DNA of 38,105 bases from assembly GCA_900541905.1 (NCBI GenBank), contig UQLQ01000016.1, forward strand, positions 1 through 38,105, written 5' to 3'. The notes below the pieces were generated by a model. The model was not told the origin of the DNA, did no database searches, and saw only the letters and a program-made list of their open reading frames with translations. Of this stretch, positions 15,345 to 24,396 are shown in pieces. The position numbers and the translations under genes were made by a program. Source of the DNA: an uncultured Oscillospiraceae bacterium. GTDB taxonomy: Bacteria > Bacillota > Clostridia > Oscillospirales > Acutalibacteraceae. Every line of letters starts with the position of its first letter. The first letter of the stretch is position 1.

Positions 15345-16748
15345 ATGGCTATTTTTAAATGTAATGTATGCGGTTATTTATATGATGAAGCCGGAAACAC
15401 CCTGTTTTCTGCTCTTGCGGATGATTGGCGCTGTCCAATCTGCGGTGCTGAAAAAGCAAAGTTTACAAAGATAAAAGAGGCGTCTGAGGAACCAAAAACA
15501 GCAGATATGCCAAAAGATAATCCTTTGGCATATCCAAAGGAATTTGCAAAACATGATTCCCAAGATGAACCATATATGGACATGATTCATCAAATGTCTT
15601 TAACGGGAGAATCCATTATTTCTCCTATGGGTACACATTTGTCAACTGTCAGCTGGAACGATATCCTGATTTTGGGTGCTCAATTAAATCCATCTCCGCT
15701 GGATGCACATGCAGATGTAACCCTTACTACTGTAATCGGTAAGCATGCAAGACAGCCTATGGAACTGGATGGACCCGTTTATATTTCTCACATGAGTTTT
15801 GGTGCACTTTCCAAAGAGATTAAAGTGGGGCTGGCAAAAGGTTCCGCTATGGCAGGCACTGCAATGTGTTCGGGAGAAGGTGGCATTTTGCCGGAAGAAA
15901 AAGCCGCCAGCTATAAATATATTTTTGAGTATGTACCAAATTTATACAGTGTAACAGACGAGAATTTAAAAGAGGCAGATGCCATTGAAATTAAAATTGG
16001 TCAAGGTACAAAACCGGGTATGGGCGGACATTTGCCCGGAGCAAAAGTAACGCCGGAAATTGCAAAAATTCGTAACAAACCGGTTGGAGAAGATGTAATC
16101 AGTCCAAGCCGTTTTCCGAATATTCAAACCAAGGAAGATGTAAAAGCAATGGTGGACTGGCTCAGAGAAGTTTCCGAAGGCCGTCCAATTGGCATCAAAA
16201 TTGCAGCAGGACATATTAAAAAAGATTTGGAATGGATTGCATACGCGAAACCGGATTTTATTACCATTGACGGTCGTGGAGGCGCGACAGGAGCAAGTCC
16301 TCTTATATTACGAGATGCCTCCAGTATACCTACCATTTACGCATTGTACAGAGCAAAGAAATATTTAACTGAGCATCATTTGGAAATAGACTTGGTAATT
16401 ACAGGCGGTTTGCGTGTCAGCAGTGACTTTGCCAAAGCGCTTGCTATGGGTGCCGATGCCATTGCCATTGCAAGTGCAGCTTTGATGTCGGCGGCATGTC
16501 AGCAGTATCGCATTTGTGAAACAGGAAAATGTCCTGTAGGTATTGCAACGCAAGACCCTGAACTACGTTCCAGATTACATATTGATCATGCAGCGAAACG
16601 TTTATCCAATTATTTGAATGCATCTTTTGAAGAGCTGAAAATGTTTGGACGCATTACAGGTCATCAAAACATTCATGACCTGTCTGTGCAGGATTTAGTC
16701 ACAATTAACAGAGAAATTTCAGAACATACCAATATTCCTCATGCATAA
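15345..16748 (+). CDS. Rubredoxin-like/glutamate synthase FMN-domain fusion
   Basis: A 467-residue protein. Residues 1-45 form a rubredoxin-like iron site (Cys6, Cys9, Cys30, Cys33, in CNVCGY and CPICGA). The rest is a glutamate synthase FMN/3Fe-4S domain with GGRGGATGASP-type loops around position 310 and the cluster motif C385-x5-C391-x4-C396. There is no glutaminase domain and no pyridine-nucleotide domain, so it is not a full GltB. Similar archaeal-type proteins occur in many anaerobes; their substrate is often unproven. The rubredoxin part could feed electrons directly to FMN. It is monocistronic, between its own promoter and a 22-bp terminator. The start follows a GAGGAGG ribosome binding site. 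Confidence 0.82.
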   Translation: MAIFKCNVCGYLYDEAGNTLFSALADDWRCPICGAEKAKFTKIKEASEEPKTADMPKDNPLAYPKEFAKHDSQDEPYMDMIHQMSLTGESIISPMGTHLSTVSWNDILILGAQLNPSPLDAHADVTLTTVIGKHARQPMELDGPVYISHMSFGALSKEIKVGLAKGSAMAGTAMCSGEGGILPEEKAASYKYIFEYVPNLYSVTDENLKEADAIEIKIGQGTKPGMGGHLPGAKVTPEIAKIRNKPVGEDVISPSRFPNIQTKEDVKAMVDWLREVSEGRPIGIKIAAGHIKKDLEWIAYAKPDFITIDGRGGATGASPLILRDASSIPTIYALYRAKKYLTEHHLEIDLVITGGLRVSSDFAKALAMGADAIAIASAALMSAACQQYRICETGKCPVGIATQDPELRSRLHIDHAAKRLSNYLNASFEELKMFGRITGHQNIHDLSVQDLVTINREISEHTNIPHA

Positions 16749-16754
16749 TAACTT

Positions 16755-16800
16755 CTATATAAAAAACGGAAAAGACTTGTCTTTTCCGTTTTTTATATAG
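16755..16800. terminator. Strong palindromic terminator
   Basis: A perfect 22-bp stem (16755-16776 with 16779-16800) with a 2-base loop and six T within the 3' arm. It follows the fusion gene by six bases. Confidence 0.85.
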
Positions 16801-16842
16801 GATAGTGTTACATTATTGATACTACACTTTTTATGTAGAAGA

Positions 16843-16851
16843 TGATATAAT
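16843..16851 (+). promoter_or_regulatory. Possible extended -10 promoter
   Basis: TGATATAAT at 16843-16851 is an extended -10 element; only a poor -35 (TACACT at 16823-16828) is present. It precedes the lipoprotein gene by about 57 bases. Confidence 0.4.
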
Positions 16852-16908
16852 GAAAAAAATATATATGACGATTATTTTGATTGAAAATATCATGTAAAGG
16901 TGTATAAA

Positions 16909-18252
16909 ATGAAGCGGAAACTATTCATTACCATAGCATCGGCTTTATTGGCAGTTGCATTAACCGGTTGTTCTCCTTTGGGTCTGGATGCGCAAACATT
17001 AATGAAACCGCCGAAAGCAACCGGTGAAAGACAAGAGATTTATAGTGTGTTGGAAGAAAAGGCAAATCATCAGCTAACGTTGCGTTATCCGAAAGCGGGA
17101 GAGTATCGTTCGTCTATTGTCATGAGGGATGTTACGGGTGACGGCAATGATGAGGCAATTGCGTTTTATACCAAAGGGGAGGAGCCATATACAATTGTAT
17201 CGGTCATTAGCCAGATAGACGGAACATGGACCGAAATTGCATCCTATAAAAATCCTTCCACACAGATTGACAGAATTTGTTTTGGAGATTTTAACGGCAA
17301 CGGAATCGTTGATTTTGCAATTGGCTGGGGGAATTCTACAACAGGTACCAGTGAACTGAATTTGTATACATATAAAGATGAAACAATCAAAGAGGTTCCA
17401 ACAAAAGAATTGTACAATGAACTTGCTGTAGTAGAGTTTGAAAGTGGAAAAAACGGTATTTTAACCATTCGTTTGCAAACAAAAGAAAACCCTTCCACTG
17501 CAAAATTATTTACAGTTTCAAATGGCAGTATCAGTTTATTAGGCACCGCAAAACTGGATTCAGGTGTAACAAAATACAATAAGGTTACAGTAGGTAAAAT
17601 AGGTGCCAATGATTATGGTGTGATCCTTGACGGAATGAAAAGTGTACGCACGTACCAAACAGAAATTTTATATTGGGACCGCAATGACTCTAAATTAAAG
17701 AATCCTTTGTACAGACCCGAGGATAAAACCGTATTGTATACGGAACGGAATACCTCCGTTCAATCCCAGGATATTAACGGGGACTCCATCATAGAAATTC
17801 CGATTACACATATTTTACCGGGAATTTCTTCAGATGATATCAACGATACGGCTTATATCGTAAATTGGCATCGTTATGATGTCAGCACAAATACATTTAC
17901 CAATTTATTGAGTACAGTTGTCAACAGCAAAGACGGTTATATGTTCATGATACCGGATACATGGAAAGACGCTATTACAACCGAGTGGAGTGAAGAAAAC
18001 AGAGCGTTAACCTTTTATGAATGGATTCCCGATACAGCAGGAGCTGACAGCGGTGTGAAAGGGGATGCCTTGTTAACCATACAAGTAATGACAGAAGATG
18101 AGTGGAAAAATCGTTCCGAAAGTACGGAACTGTATAAATTAAAACAGCATGAAAATATGGTGTTTGTGGCAAAATTGGAACGTACAGATTCCAAACTGTC
18201 ATTGACTATGGAGCAGGTGGAATATTATTTTAGATTATTTTCACCAAATTAA
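16909..18252 (+). CDS. Lipoprotein with FG-GAP/VCBS-like calcium repeats
   Basis: A 447-residue surface lipoprotein. The signal peptide ends in LTGC with lipidated Cys21. The body carries FG-GAP-like loops with Asp/Asn-rich turns, such as RDVTGDGNDEA, GDFNGNGIVDFAIG and SQDINGDSIIEI, as in beta-propeller proteins that bind calcium. I do not know a specific function. It starts a gene run with a response regulator 31 bases downstream, so it may act with the two-component system as an envelope sensor or accessory. ATG 16909 follows AAAGG by eight bases; an upstream in-frame GTG at 16900 overlaps that site and is unlikely. Confidence 0.78.
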   Translation: MKRKLFITIASALLAVALTGCSPLGLDAQTLMKPPKATGERQEIYSVLEEKANHQLTLRYPKAGEYRSSIVMRDVTGDGNDEAIAFYTKGEEPYTIVSVISQIDGTWTEIASYKNPSTQIDRICFGDFNGNGIVDFAIGWGNSTTGTSELNLYTYKDETIKEVPTKELYNELAVVEFESGKNGILTIRLQTKENPSTAKLFTVSNGSISLLGTAKLDSGVTKYNKVTVGKIGANDYGVILDGMKSVRTYQTEILYWDRNDSKLKNPLYRPEDKTVLYTERNTSVQSQDINGDSIIEIPITHILPGISSDDINDTAYIVNWHRYDVSTNTFTNLLSTVVNSKDGYMFMIPDTWKDAITTEWSEENRALTFYEWIPDTAGADSGVKGDALLTIQVMTEDEWKNRSESTELYKLKQHENMVFVAKLERTDSKLSLTMEQVEYYFRLFSPN

Positions 18253-18283
18253 TTGTCCTATTTTAATTCAGGAGGAATAACAC

Positions 18284-18988
18284 ATGAAGAAAATTCTAGT
18301 ATGTGAAGACGAACAAGTCATTCGTGAATTTGTTATCATTAACTTAAAACGTGCAGGATATGAAGCGTATGAAGCGGAAAACGGAGAGCAAGCACTGGAA
18401 ATTTATGAACGTGAAGGCGGCGATTTTGATGTTGCCGTACTGGATATTATGATGCCGGGAAAATATGATGGTCTTGCAGTATGTAAAGAGCTGAGAAAAA
18501 GAAGCGGAACCATTGGTATTATTCTGTTAACTGCAAAAACACAGGAGATGGACAAAGTCAGCGGTTTAATGATGGGTGCGGACGACTATATGACAAAACC
18601 ATTCAGTCCGTCAGAATTGGTGGCACGTGTCGATGCCATTTACCGCAGAGTTGCTCTTGCAGAAATGAGAACAGAAAATAATTTTAAGGAAGAAATTCAT
18701 TCGGGCGAATTTTCTTTAAATTTACGTAACAGATACCTGCTCAAACGTGGGCAACCTATTGAATTGACCCAGGTAGAATTTCAAATTATGGAATACTTTT
18801 TCTCCAACCCTGCCACTGCACTTGACAGAACAGATATTTTGAAACATGTGTGGGGAGAAAGTTATTTTGGTGAAGAAAAAATTGTAGATGTGAATATTCG
18901 CCGCTTAAGAATGAAAGTGGAAGATGAACCGTCTAACCCAAAACATATTGTAACTGTTTGGGGACTGGGATATAAGTGGGAAGCATAA
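18284..18988 (+). CDS. OmpR/PhoB-family response regulator
   Basis: A 234-residue regulator. The receiver domain (1-120) has the acidic pocket at CEDE, the phosphorylated Asp54 in AVLDIMMPG, and Lys in MTKPFSP. A winged-helix DNA-binding domain (about 140-232) ends with VDVNIRRLRMKVEDEP and VWGLGYKW. It would be phosphorylated by the histidine kinase encoded 46 bases downstream and control transcription. AGGAGGAAT precedes the ATG. The closest known relatives cannot be decided by eye, and targets are unknown. Confidence 0.9.
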   Translation: MKKILVCEDEQVIREFVIINLKRAGYEAYEAENGEQALEIYEREGGDFDVAVLDIMMPGKYDGLAVCKELRKRSGTIGIILLTAKTQEMDKVSGLMMGADDYMTKPFSPSELVARVDAIYRRVALAEMRTENNFKEEIHSGEFSLNLRNRYLLKRGQPIELTQVEFQIMEYFFSNPATALDRTDILKHVWGESYFGEEKIVDVNIRRLRMKVEDEPSNPKHIVTVWGLGYKWEA

Positions 18989-19034
18989 AATGCTTTTCTG
19001 CTTTATCATTTAGAAAAGGGGAGAATATACCGCC

Positions 19035-20612
19035 TTGTGGATTAAAGGTATCACACGGCGCTGGTTATTTAATGTTTTAGGAATTGTAGTATTGGTATTG
19101 GTTGTTTTAATCGTATCACTATCCTTTGCAGTGCAGAATTATACATATAACGGTATTTTACAAGCACTAAATGCCAATTCCAGAGAATTAACCAACGTGT
19201 TTATTGATTATAAAAATAAAACATCTTCAGATTTTACAACCTTTGCATATACCTATGTAGAAAACTTTACCAGCAAAGAAAGTATGGAGCTAATGGTCAT
19301 TAACAGTGATGGTAGAATTGTACTAACTTCTACAGGTTTTACTCCGGACCAAAATCAGCCTATGAATGATTATTATGCAGCTTTGCAGGACGCCGAAGGT
19401 TATGGAAGTTGGAAAGGAAAGCTTTCTTCGGGTGAGAGAGTGATGGCAGTTACCCGTGTACTGAGAAATAATGATGGTATGGTTGTAGGCGGGGTACGTT
19501 ATGTGGTATCATTAGAGAATGCAGACCGTCAAATTTTAGCCATTGTGGCAACTTTAACGGGAATAGGTGTTTTGATTATCCTGTTTGTCTGCATTTCCAG
19601 CACTTATTTTGTAAAATCTATTTTAAATCCTGTGCGTGAGATTAATAGTACGGCAAAACGAATTGCCCAAGGTGATTTTGATGCCCGTATACAGAAAAAG
19701 CATAACGATGAAATTGGTGAGCTGTGCGATACGATTAATGAAATGGCTGTAGAATTGGGGAATTCTCAGCAGATGAAAAATGATTTTATTTCGTCCGTTT
19801 CTCATGAGCTGCGTACTCCTTTGACAGCCATAAAAGGCTGGGCAGAAACGATGCAGAGCGGAGAAATTGACCGTGGTACCTTTGATAAAGGTATGGGCGT
19901 TATTATTCGCGAGTCCGAACGTCTTTCCGGAATTGTGGAAGAATTATTGGATTTCTCTCGAATGCAAAGTGGCAGAATGACGCTGATGATGGATCGTATT
20001 GATATTCTGGCAGAACTTGGCGAAGCCGTTTATATGTTCAGTGACCGTGCAAAAGCAGAGCATAAGTTTTTACTGTACGAAGAACCTGCAATGTTATCTC
20101 CTGTTTTGGGAGATATTAACCGTTTACGTCAAGTTTTTGTAAACATTATTGATAATGCCTTGAAATATACGGACGAACAAGGTACTGTTAGTGTATCAGC
20201 TTGCGAAGAAGACGGTTTTATCAAAGTACAGATTGTAGATACAGGCTGTGGTATTCCCATCGAGCATTTGCCAAATATCAAGAAGAAATTTTATAAAGCA
20301 AATCATGTAGTGCGAGGAAGCGGTATTGGTTTGGCCTTGGCAGATGAAATTATCACCTTGCATAATGGTACTTTAGAAGTGGAAAGTCAGGAAAACTTGG
20401 GGACAGCTGTTACCATCCGTATTCCTGCAATGCAGCAATTTGACAATAAAGATATGCAAGAAGCGCAACAGGAATTACCAATAGAATTACAGGAACAACA
20501 TATTACTGATACAGAAACGATGGATACATCGGATATGGATCAAAATCAAAGTAACAGAGAGGTTGAAGAAAGGAACAACAATTCAATATGGCAAGAGAAC
20601 AAACAAAAATGA
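19035..20612 (+). CDS. Sensor histidine kinase with HAMP domain
   Basis: A 525-residue membrane kinase: TM1 about 11-33, an extracellular sensor of about 135 residues with a Cache/PAS-like look, TM2 about 168-190, HAMP about 191-243, HisKA with the phospho-acceptor His257 in SSVSHELRTP, and an HATPase domain with NALKYT, DTGCGIP and GSGIGLALA. It ends in an unusual Gln/Glu/Asn-rich tail of about 55 residues. The start is a TTG at 19035 behind AAGGGGAG (19016-19023, spacing 11); no ATG is available nearby. Its last 25 bases overlap yqhQ. It is the partner of the regulator just upstream. Confidence 0.88.
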   Translation: MWIKGITRRWLFNVLGIVVLVLVVLIVSLSFAVQNYTYNGILQALNANSRELTNVFIDYKNKTSSDFTTFAYTYVENFTSKESMELMVINSDGRIVLTSTGFTPDQNQPMNDYYAALQDAEGYGSWKGKLSSGERVMAVTRVLRNNDGMVVGGVRYVVSLENADRQILAIVATLTGIGVLIILFVCISSTYFVKSILNPVREINSTAKRIAQGDFDARIQKKHNDEIGELCDTINEMAVELGNSQQMKNDFISSVSHELRTPLTAIKGWAETMQSGEIDRGTFDKGMGVIIRESERLSGIVEELLDFSRMQSGRMTLMMDRIDILAELGEAVYMFSDRAKAEHKFLLYEEPAMLSPVLGDINRLRQVFVNIIDNALKYTDEQGTVSVSACEEDGFIKVQIVDTGCGIPIEHLPNIKKKFYKANHVVRGSGIGLALADEIITLHNGTLEVESQENLGTAVTIRIPAMQQFDNKDMQEAQQELPIELQEQHITDTETMDTSDMDQNQSNREVEERNNNSIWQENKQK

Positions 20613-21559
20613 TTACCTCCATTGGCGGTCAAGCTTTAATGGAAGGCGTTATGATGAGGGGGCCGAAAAAAACTTCGGTTGCAGTTCGGCTTCCTGACGA
20701 AACAATTGATGTGGAAGAGTTAAAAACCAAATCTCTTCGTGAAAGATATAAATGGCTCAATTGGCCTTTTATCAGAGGCGTTATTGCGATGTATGAGTCT
20801 ATGACCATTGGTTTTAAAGCTTTGGGAATGTCTGCGGATAAATCTTTGCCTGAAGATGAAGAGGATGCAGAACCTTCAAAGTTTGACCAATGGGTGACTC
20901 GTGTATTCGGAGAAAATGCGATGAATTACCTTATGGTAATAGCAGGAACTTTAGGCGTATTAATTGCAATCGGGTTATTTTTCTTTTTGCCGGCACTGAG
21001 TTTTAATTTGATTTATCATTATACAGGAATCGGCGATGGTTTTTTGCCTTGGCGCTCTACTTTTGAAGGCGTAATTCGTATACTGATTTTTATTGCTTAT
21101 ATTGGTATCTGTTCTTTGATTCCTTCAGTCAAACGAGTATTTCAATACCATGGCGCTGAGCATAAAACCATCTTCTGCTATGAAAATAAAGAAGAGTTAA
21201 CTGTTGAAAATGTCCGTAAACACAGCCGTTTCCATCCGCGCTGCGGTACCAGTTTTTTGGTGCTGATGCTGATAGTAGGTATTGTAGTGGGCTTTTTCAT
21301 TCCATTTGAAAATCCATTTTTGAGAACATCAGCAAAATTATTGCTGCTTCCTGTTTCCGTATCCATTGGCTTTGAATTGATTAAAATATGCTCCAAATAT
21401 GACAATATTATTACACGTATCGTTGCAGCTCCGGGCTTATGGATGCAGCGCATTACCGTAAAAGAACCGGATGACGGCATGATTGAAGTTGCAATCGCAG
21501 CAATGAAAGATGTGATTCCTGAGAATGGAGAAGATATTATATGCGGACGCTGCAAGTAA
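20588..21559 (+). CDS. yqhQ: DUF1385 membrane protein YqhQ
   Basis: A 323-residue membrane protein of the DUF1385 family. The N-terminal SIGGQALMEGVMMRGP motif and the later YHGAEHKTIFCYE and HPRCGTSFL motifs are the family's hallmarks. About four or five hydrophobic segments lie between residues 115 and 270. The function is not settled. It overlaps the kinase gene by 25 bases in another frame and is itself overlapped by prmC by 19 bases, so all are in one transcript. A yqhQ-prmC pairing is common in Firmicutes. Confidence 0.9.
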   Translation: MAREQTKMITSIGGQALMEGVMMRGPKKTSVAVRLPDETIDVEELKTKSLRERYKWLNWPFIRGVIAMYESMTIGFKALGMSADKSLPEDEEDAEPSKFDQWVTRVFGENAMNYLMVIAGTLGVLIAIGLFFFLPALSFNLIYHYTGIGDGFLPWRSTFEGVIRILIFIAYIGICSLIPSVKRVFQYHGAEHKTIFCYENKEELTVENVRKHSRFHPRCGTSFLVLMLIVGIVVGFFIPFENPFLRTSAKLLLLPVSVSIGFELIKICSKYDNIITRIVAAPGLWMQRITVKEPDDGMIEVAIAAMKDVIPENGEDIICGRCK

Positions 21560-22401
21560 TTTATTTAGAAGGAAAACAGCGTTTACAAAAGGCAGGGAAT
21601 GAAAGCCCTGCCTTTGATGCTATATGCCTGTTTGAGCATGTGTTTCATATGAATCGGCAGGACCTCATGCTGCATGGCAATACAAAACAGGCGACTTTGG
21701 AACAGGAAACAGAATTTTTTTCTTTGATAGAGCAACGGGCAAAAAAACGACCCTTACAGTATATTCTCGGAGAATGGCCGTTTCTCGATTTTCATTTAAA
21801 AATGGGAGAAGGCGTATTAATTGCTCGAGAAGATACCACTGTGTTGGTAGAAACAGCAACAAAATTAATACAAACAAAACAAGCAGCAATTTTAGATTTA
21901 TGTGCGGGTACAGGTGCTGTTGGATTGGGAATAGCCTCCCTACTTTCCACAGTAAATGTCACTTGTGTGGAAAAATATGCACCTGCTTTTGCATATTTGC
22001 AGCAAAACATTGCATTGTGTAAAGAGCAGGGAATTGAGAATGTAGCTGCTTTGCAGGGAGATATTTTGTCCGAAGCATTTGCCTCTGCTTTTCAAGATAT
22101 AGATGCGATTGTATCTAATCCTCCGTATATTGAAACCGCAGTCTTACCCACTTTGCAGGAAGAAGTACAGAAGGAACCGACGACCGCATTGGATGGCGGG
22201 GAAGATGGCCTGCTGTTTTACCGTGCAATTGCGGATATTTGGATTCCTAAAATGAAAACAGGCGGTATTGTTGCAGTAGAAATCGGTGAAGGACAAGAAA
22301 CAGATGTTGCTCGTATATTCTCAAATGCCGGTATTGAGCAAATACAGTTTGAAAAAGACAGTGGAAATATCATTCGGGTAGTAGCAGGAATCAAAAAATA
22401 A
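21541..22401 (+). CDS. prmC: Release factor glutamine methyltransferase
   Basis: A 286-residue SAM-dependent N5-glutamine methyltransferase. An N-terminal helical domain (1-75) binds the release factor. The Rossmann domain shows DLCAGTGAVGL (119-129) for SAM and the catalytic NPPY at 193-196 in SNPPYIE. It methylates the GGQ glutamine of RF1/RF2. The start lies inside the end of yqhQ with GGAGAA upstream. prfA, often next to it, is not in this window. Confidence 0.92.
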   Translation: MRTLQVIYLEGKQRLQKAGNESPAFDAICLFEHVFHMNRQDLMLHGNTKQATLEQETEFFSLIEQRAKKRPLQYILGEWPFLDFHLKMGEGVLIAREDTTVLVETATKLIQTKQAAILDLCAGTGAVGLGIASLLSTVNVTCVEKYAPAFAYLQQNIALCKEQGIENVAALQGDILSEAFASAFQDIDAIVSNPPYIETAVLPTLQEEVQKEPTTALDGGEDGLLFYRAIADIWIPKMKTGGIVAVEIGEGQETDVARIFSNAGIEQIQFEKDSGNIIRVVAGIKK

Positions 22402-22437
22402 AAGCCAAACATTTGTTTGGAAAAATTGTGAAATCCA

Positions 22438-22466
22438 TTGATTTTAGCGAAAATATGTACTATAAT
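22438..22466 (+). promoter_or_regulatory. recA promoter with LexA (SOS) box
   Basis: TTGATT (22438-22443), 17 bases, TATAAT (22461-22466). The spacer holds GAAAATATGTAC (22449-22460), matching the Gram-positive SOS box GAACATATGTTC at 10 of 12 positions. LexA bound here would block RNA polymerase. Confidence 0.7.
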
Positions 22467-22499
22467 AAGACACATACTGATACAAATATGGAGGAAATT

Positions 22500-23618
22500 A
22501 TGGCTGTGATAGATAAAAGCAAAGCGCTGGATACTGCACTGGCACAAATTGAAAAACAATTCGGAAAAGGTGCCGTTATGCGTCTCGGTCAAGAAGATGC
22601 CTTGCAGGTAGAAGCGATTCCGACAGGCTCTCTGTCTTTGGATCTTGCCCTTGGCATCGGCGGTTTGCCGAGAGGCAGAATTGTAGAAATATACGGACCT
22701 GAATCTTCCGGTAAAACTACTTTGGCATTACACTGTATTGCGGAAGGACAGAAAAACGGCGGTACAGCTGCTTTCATCGACGTGGAGCATGCACTTGACC
22801 CTGTTTATGCGCGTGCTTTAGGCGTTGATGTGGATGCACTGTTGGTTTCTCAGCCCGACACAGGTGAGCAGGCTCTGGAAATTACAGAAGCTTTGGTACG
22901 TTCCGGTGCAATTGATGTGATTGTAGTTGACTCCGTTGCAGCCTTGGTTCCAAGAGCGGAAATTGAAGGTGAAATGGGAGATTCCCATGTTGGTTTGCAA
23001 GCGCGTTTGATGTCTCAAGCCTTGCGTAAGTTGGCAGGCGCTATTTCAAAATCCAACTGTGTTGCTATTTTTATCAATCAGCTGCGTGAAAAAGTGGGCG
23101 TAATTTATGGAAGTCCGGAAGTCACCCCGGGCGGACGTGCACTGAAATTCTACTCCTCTGTTCGTATTGATATTCGCAGAACCGAAACCTTAAAAAACGG
23201 TACGGAACAAATCGGTTCCCGTACCAGAGCAAAAGTAGTGAAAAATAAAGTGGCTCCTCCGTTCCGTGAAGCAGAATTTGACGTGATGTACGGACGCGGT
23301 ATTTCCCGCGAGGGAGAACTGCTTGACTTGGCAGTAAAGCTGGATGTAGTTCAAAAAGGCGGTTCTTGGTTCTCTTATGGAGAGACCCGTTTGGGACAGG
23401 GCCGAGATAATGTAAAAGAGTTCTTGCTTGCAAATAAAGAGATTTACGATAAAATCGAAGAAGAAGTAAAAGCAAATGTTGGCAAGTTGTATGCAAAATC
23501 TACCAGAGGGGCTGCAAAAGCAGTTGCAAAACCGGTAGTAACAGAGCCGGAAAAGCCTGAAACTCCTACTACCAGAATTGCATCTAAGGCAAATATTGAT
23601 ATTACCGTGGACGATTAA
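22500..23618 (+). CDS. recA: Recombinase RecA
   Basis: A 372-residue RecA. Walker A GPESSGKT lies at residues 66-73, followed by FIDVEHALDP, the L1/L2 DNA-binding regions (EIEGEMGDSHVGLQARLMSQ; NQLREKVGVIYGSPEVTPGG) and an acidic, Pro/Thr-rich C-terminal tail. It drives strand exchange and LexA cleavage. ATG 22500 is chosen because GGAGG lies just upstream and the protein then starts MAVIDKSKALDTAL as usual. The in-frame extension to 22413 would include the promoter. An SOS box lies in the promoter; recX follows after a hairpin. Confidence 0.97.
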   Translation: MAVIDKSKALDTALAQIEKQFGKGAVMRLGQEDALQVEAIPTGSLSLDLALGIGGLPRGRIVEIYGPESSGKTTLALHCIAEGQKNGGTAAFIDVEHALDPVYARALGVDVDALLVSQPDTGEQALEITEALVRSGAIDVIVVDSVAALVPRAEIEGEMGDSHVGLQARLMSQALRKLAGAISKSNCVAIFINQLREKVGVIYGSPEVTPGGRALKFYSSVRIDIRRTETLKNGTEQIGSRTRAKVVKNKVAPPFREAEFDVMYGRGISREGELLDLAVKLDVVQKGGSWFSYGETRLGQGRDNVKEFLLANKEIYDKIEEEVKANVGKLYAKSTRGAAKAVAKPVVTEPEKPETPTTRIASKANIDITVDD

Positions 23619-23628
23619 GCGGTATCCC

Positions 23629-23659
23629 ATAAGGCGAACAATTTGTTCGCCTTATTTTC
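23629..23659 (+). terminator. Hairpin between recA and recX
   Basis: A 12-bp stem (23629-23640 with 23644-23655) then TTTT. It probably trims recX expression below recA by partial termination, as described for other recA-recX pairs. Confidence 0.7.
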
Positions 23660-23684
23660 CGTTTTATCAAAGAGGGGAAAAGAT

Positions 23685-24314
23685 ATGCTCATAACAGCGA
23701 TAGAAAAAAGACGTAAAATGTTATCTGCATTGTTTTTGGACGGGGAATTTGCAGTGAATATTGATACGGAAACACTGCTGCAATTTCGTTATAAAATTGG
23801 TATGGATATTACGGATGAGCAGCTGCATGAGTTGATTTTGGCTTCAGATGCCCGCCGCGCAAATGAAAAGGCACTATACTTTTTGGAGCACCGCAGCCAT
23901 TCCAAAAAAGAATTGATAGAAAAAATTCAGCGTACCACCAGCAAAGAAGCGGCTCGGTCGGCTGCTGACCGCATGGAGGAATTGGGGCTGGTCAATGATG
24001 AAGAGTTTGCCAAACGATATGCTGCAGAATTGTTCAACAGAAAAGGATTTTCCGGCCGACGTGCACAGTATGAATTGCTGCAAAAAGGCATTGATAAGGA
24101 AATCATTGCGCAAGTAGTAGAAGAACTGGAGCCGAATCCGGCAGAAAAGATAAAGGAAATCATCGAAAAAAAATATTTACGCTGTCTGCAAGATGAAAAA
24201 GGCTATCGACGTGCTGTAAATGGATTGCAAAGACTGGGTTATCGTTATGAAGATATCAGACAGGCAATTTCATGTTTTTCCTTAGAAGCAGATGAAGATA
24301 TTTACTATGAATGA
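23685..24314 (+). CDS. recX: RecA regulator RecX
   Basis: A 209-residue helical protein with RecX features: ALYFLEHRSHSKKELIEKI near residue 65, then a GLVNDEEFAKRYAAE segment and RKGFSGRRAQYEL. RecX binds RecA filaments and restrains or modulates them. ATG 23685 follows AGAGGGGAAAA; the longer frame from 23643 begins inside the recA-recX hairpin and is unlikely. It likely shares the recA transcript by read-through. Confidence 0.9.
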   Translation: MLITAIEKRRKMLSALFLDGEFAVNIDTETLLQFRYKIGMDITDEQLHELILASDARRANEKALYFLEHRSHSKKELIEKIQRTTSKEAARSAADRMEELGLVNDEEFAKRYAAELFNRKGFSGRRAQYELLQKGIDKEIIAQVVEELEPNPAEKIKEIIEKKYLRCLQDEKGYRRAVNGLQRLGYRYEDIRQAISCFSLEADEDIYYE

Positions 24315-24330
24315 TTCTTAGATACAGTCA

Positions 24331-24359
24331 TTGCAAATAGAACGGTAGTGACGTATAAT
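24331..24359 (+). promoter_or_regulatory. Putative rimO promoter
   Basis: TTGCAA (24331-24336), 17 bases, TATAAT (24354-24359), in the 82-base gap before rimO. Confidence 0.55.
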
Positions 24360-24396
24360 AATAATTCAGACAAATTCAGTAAGGAAAGGTGTCTTT

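Noticed and set aside
22413..22499. 29-residue N-terminal extension of RecA
   Set aside because: It contains the recA promoter, and the ATG at 22500 has a strong ribosome binding site and the normal RecA N terminus.
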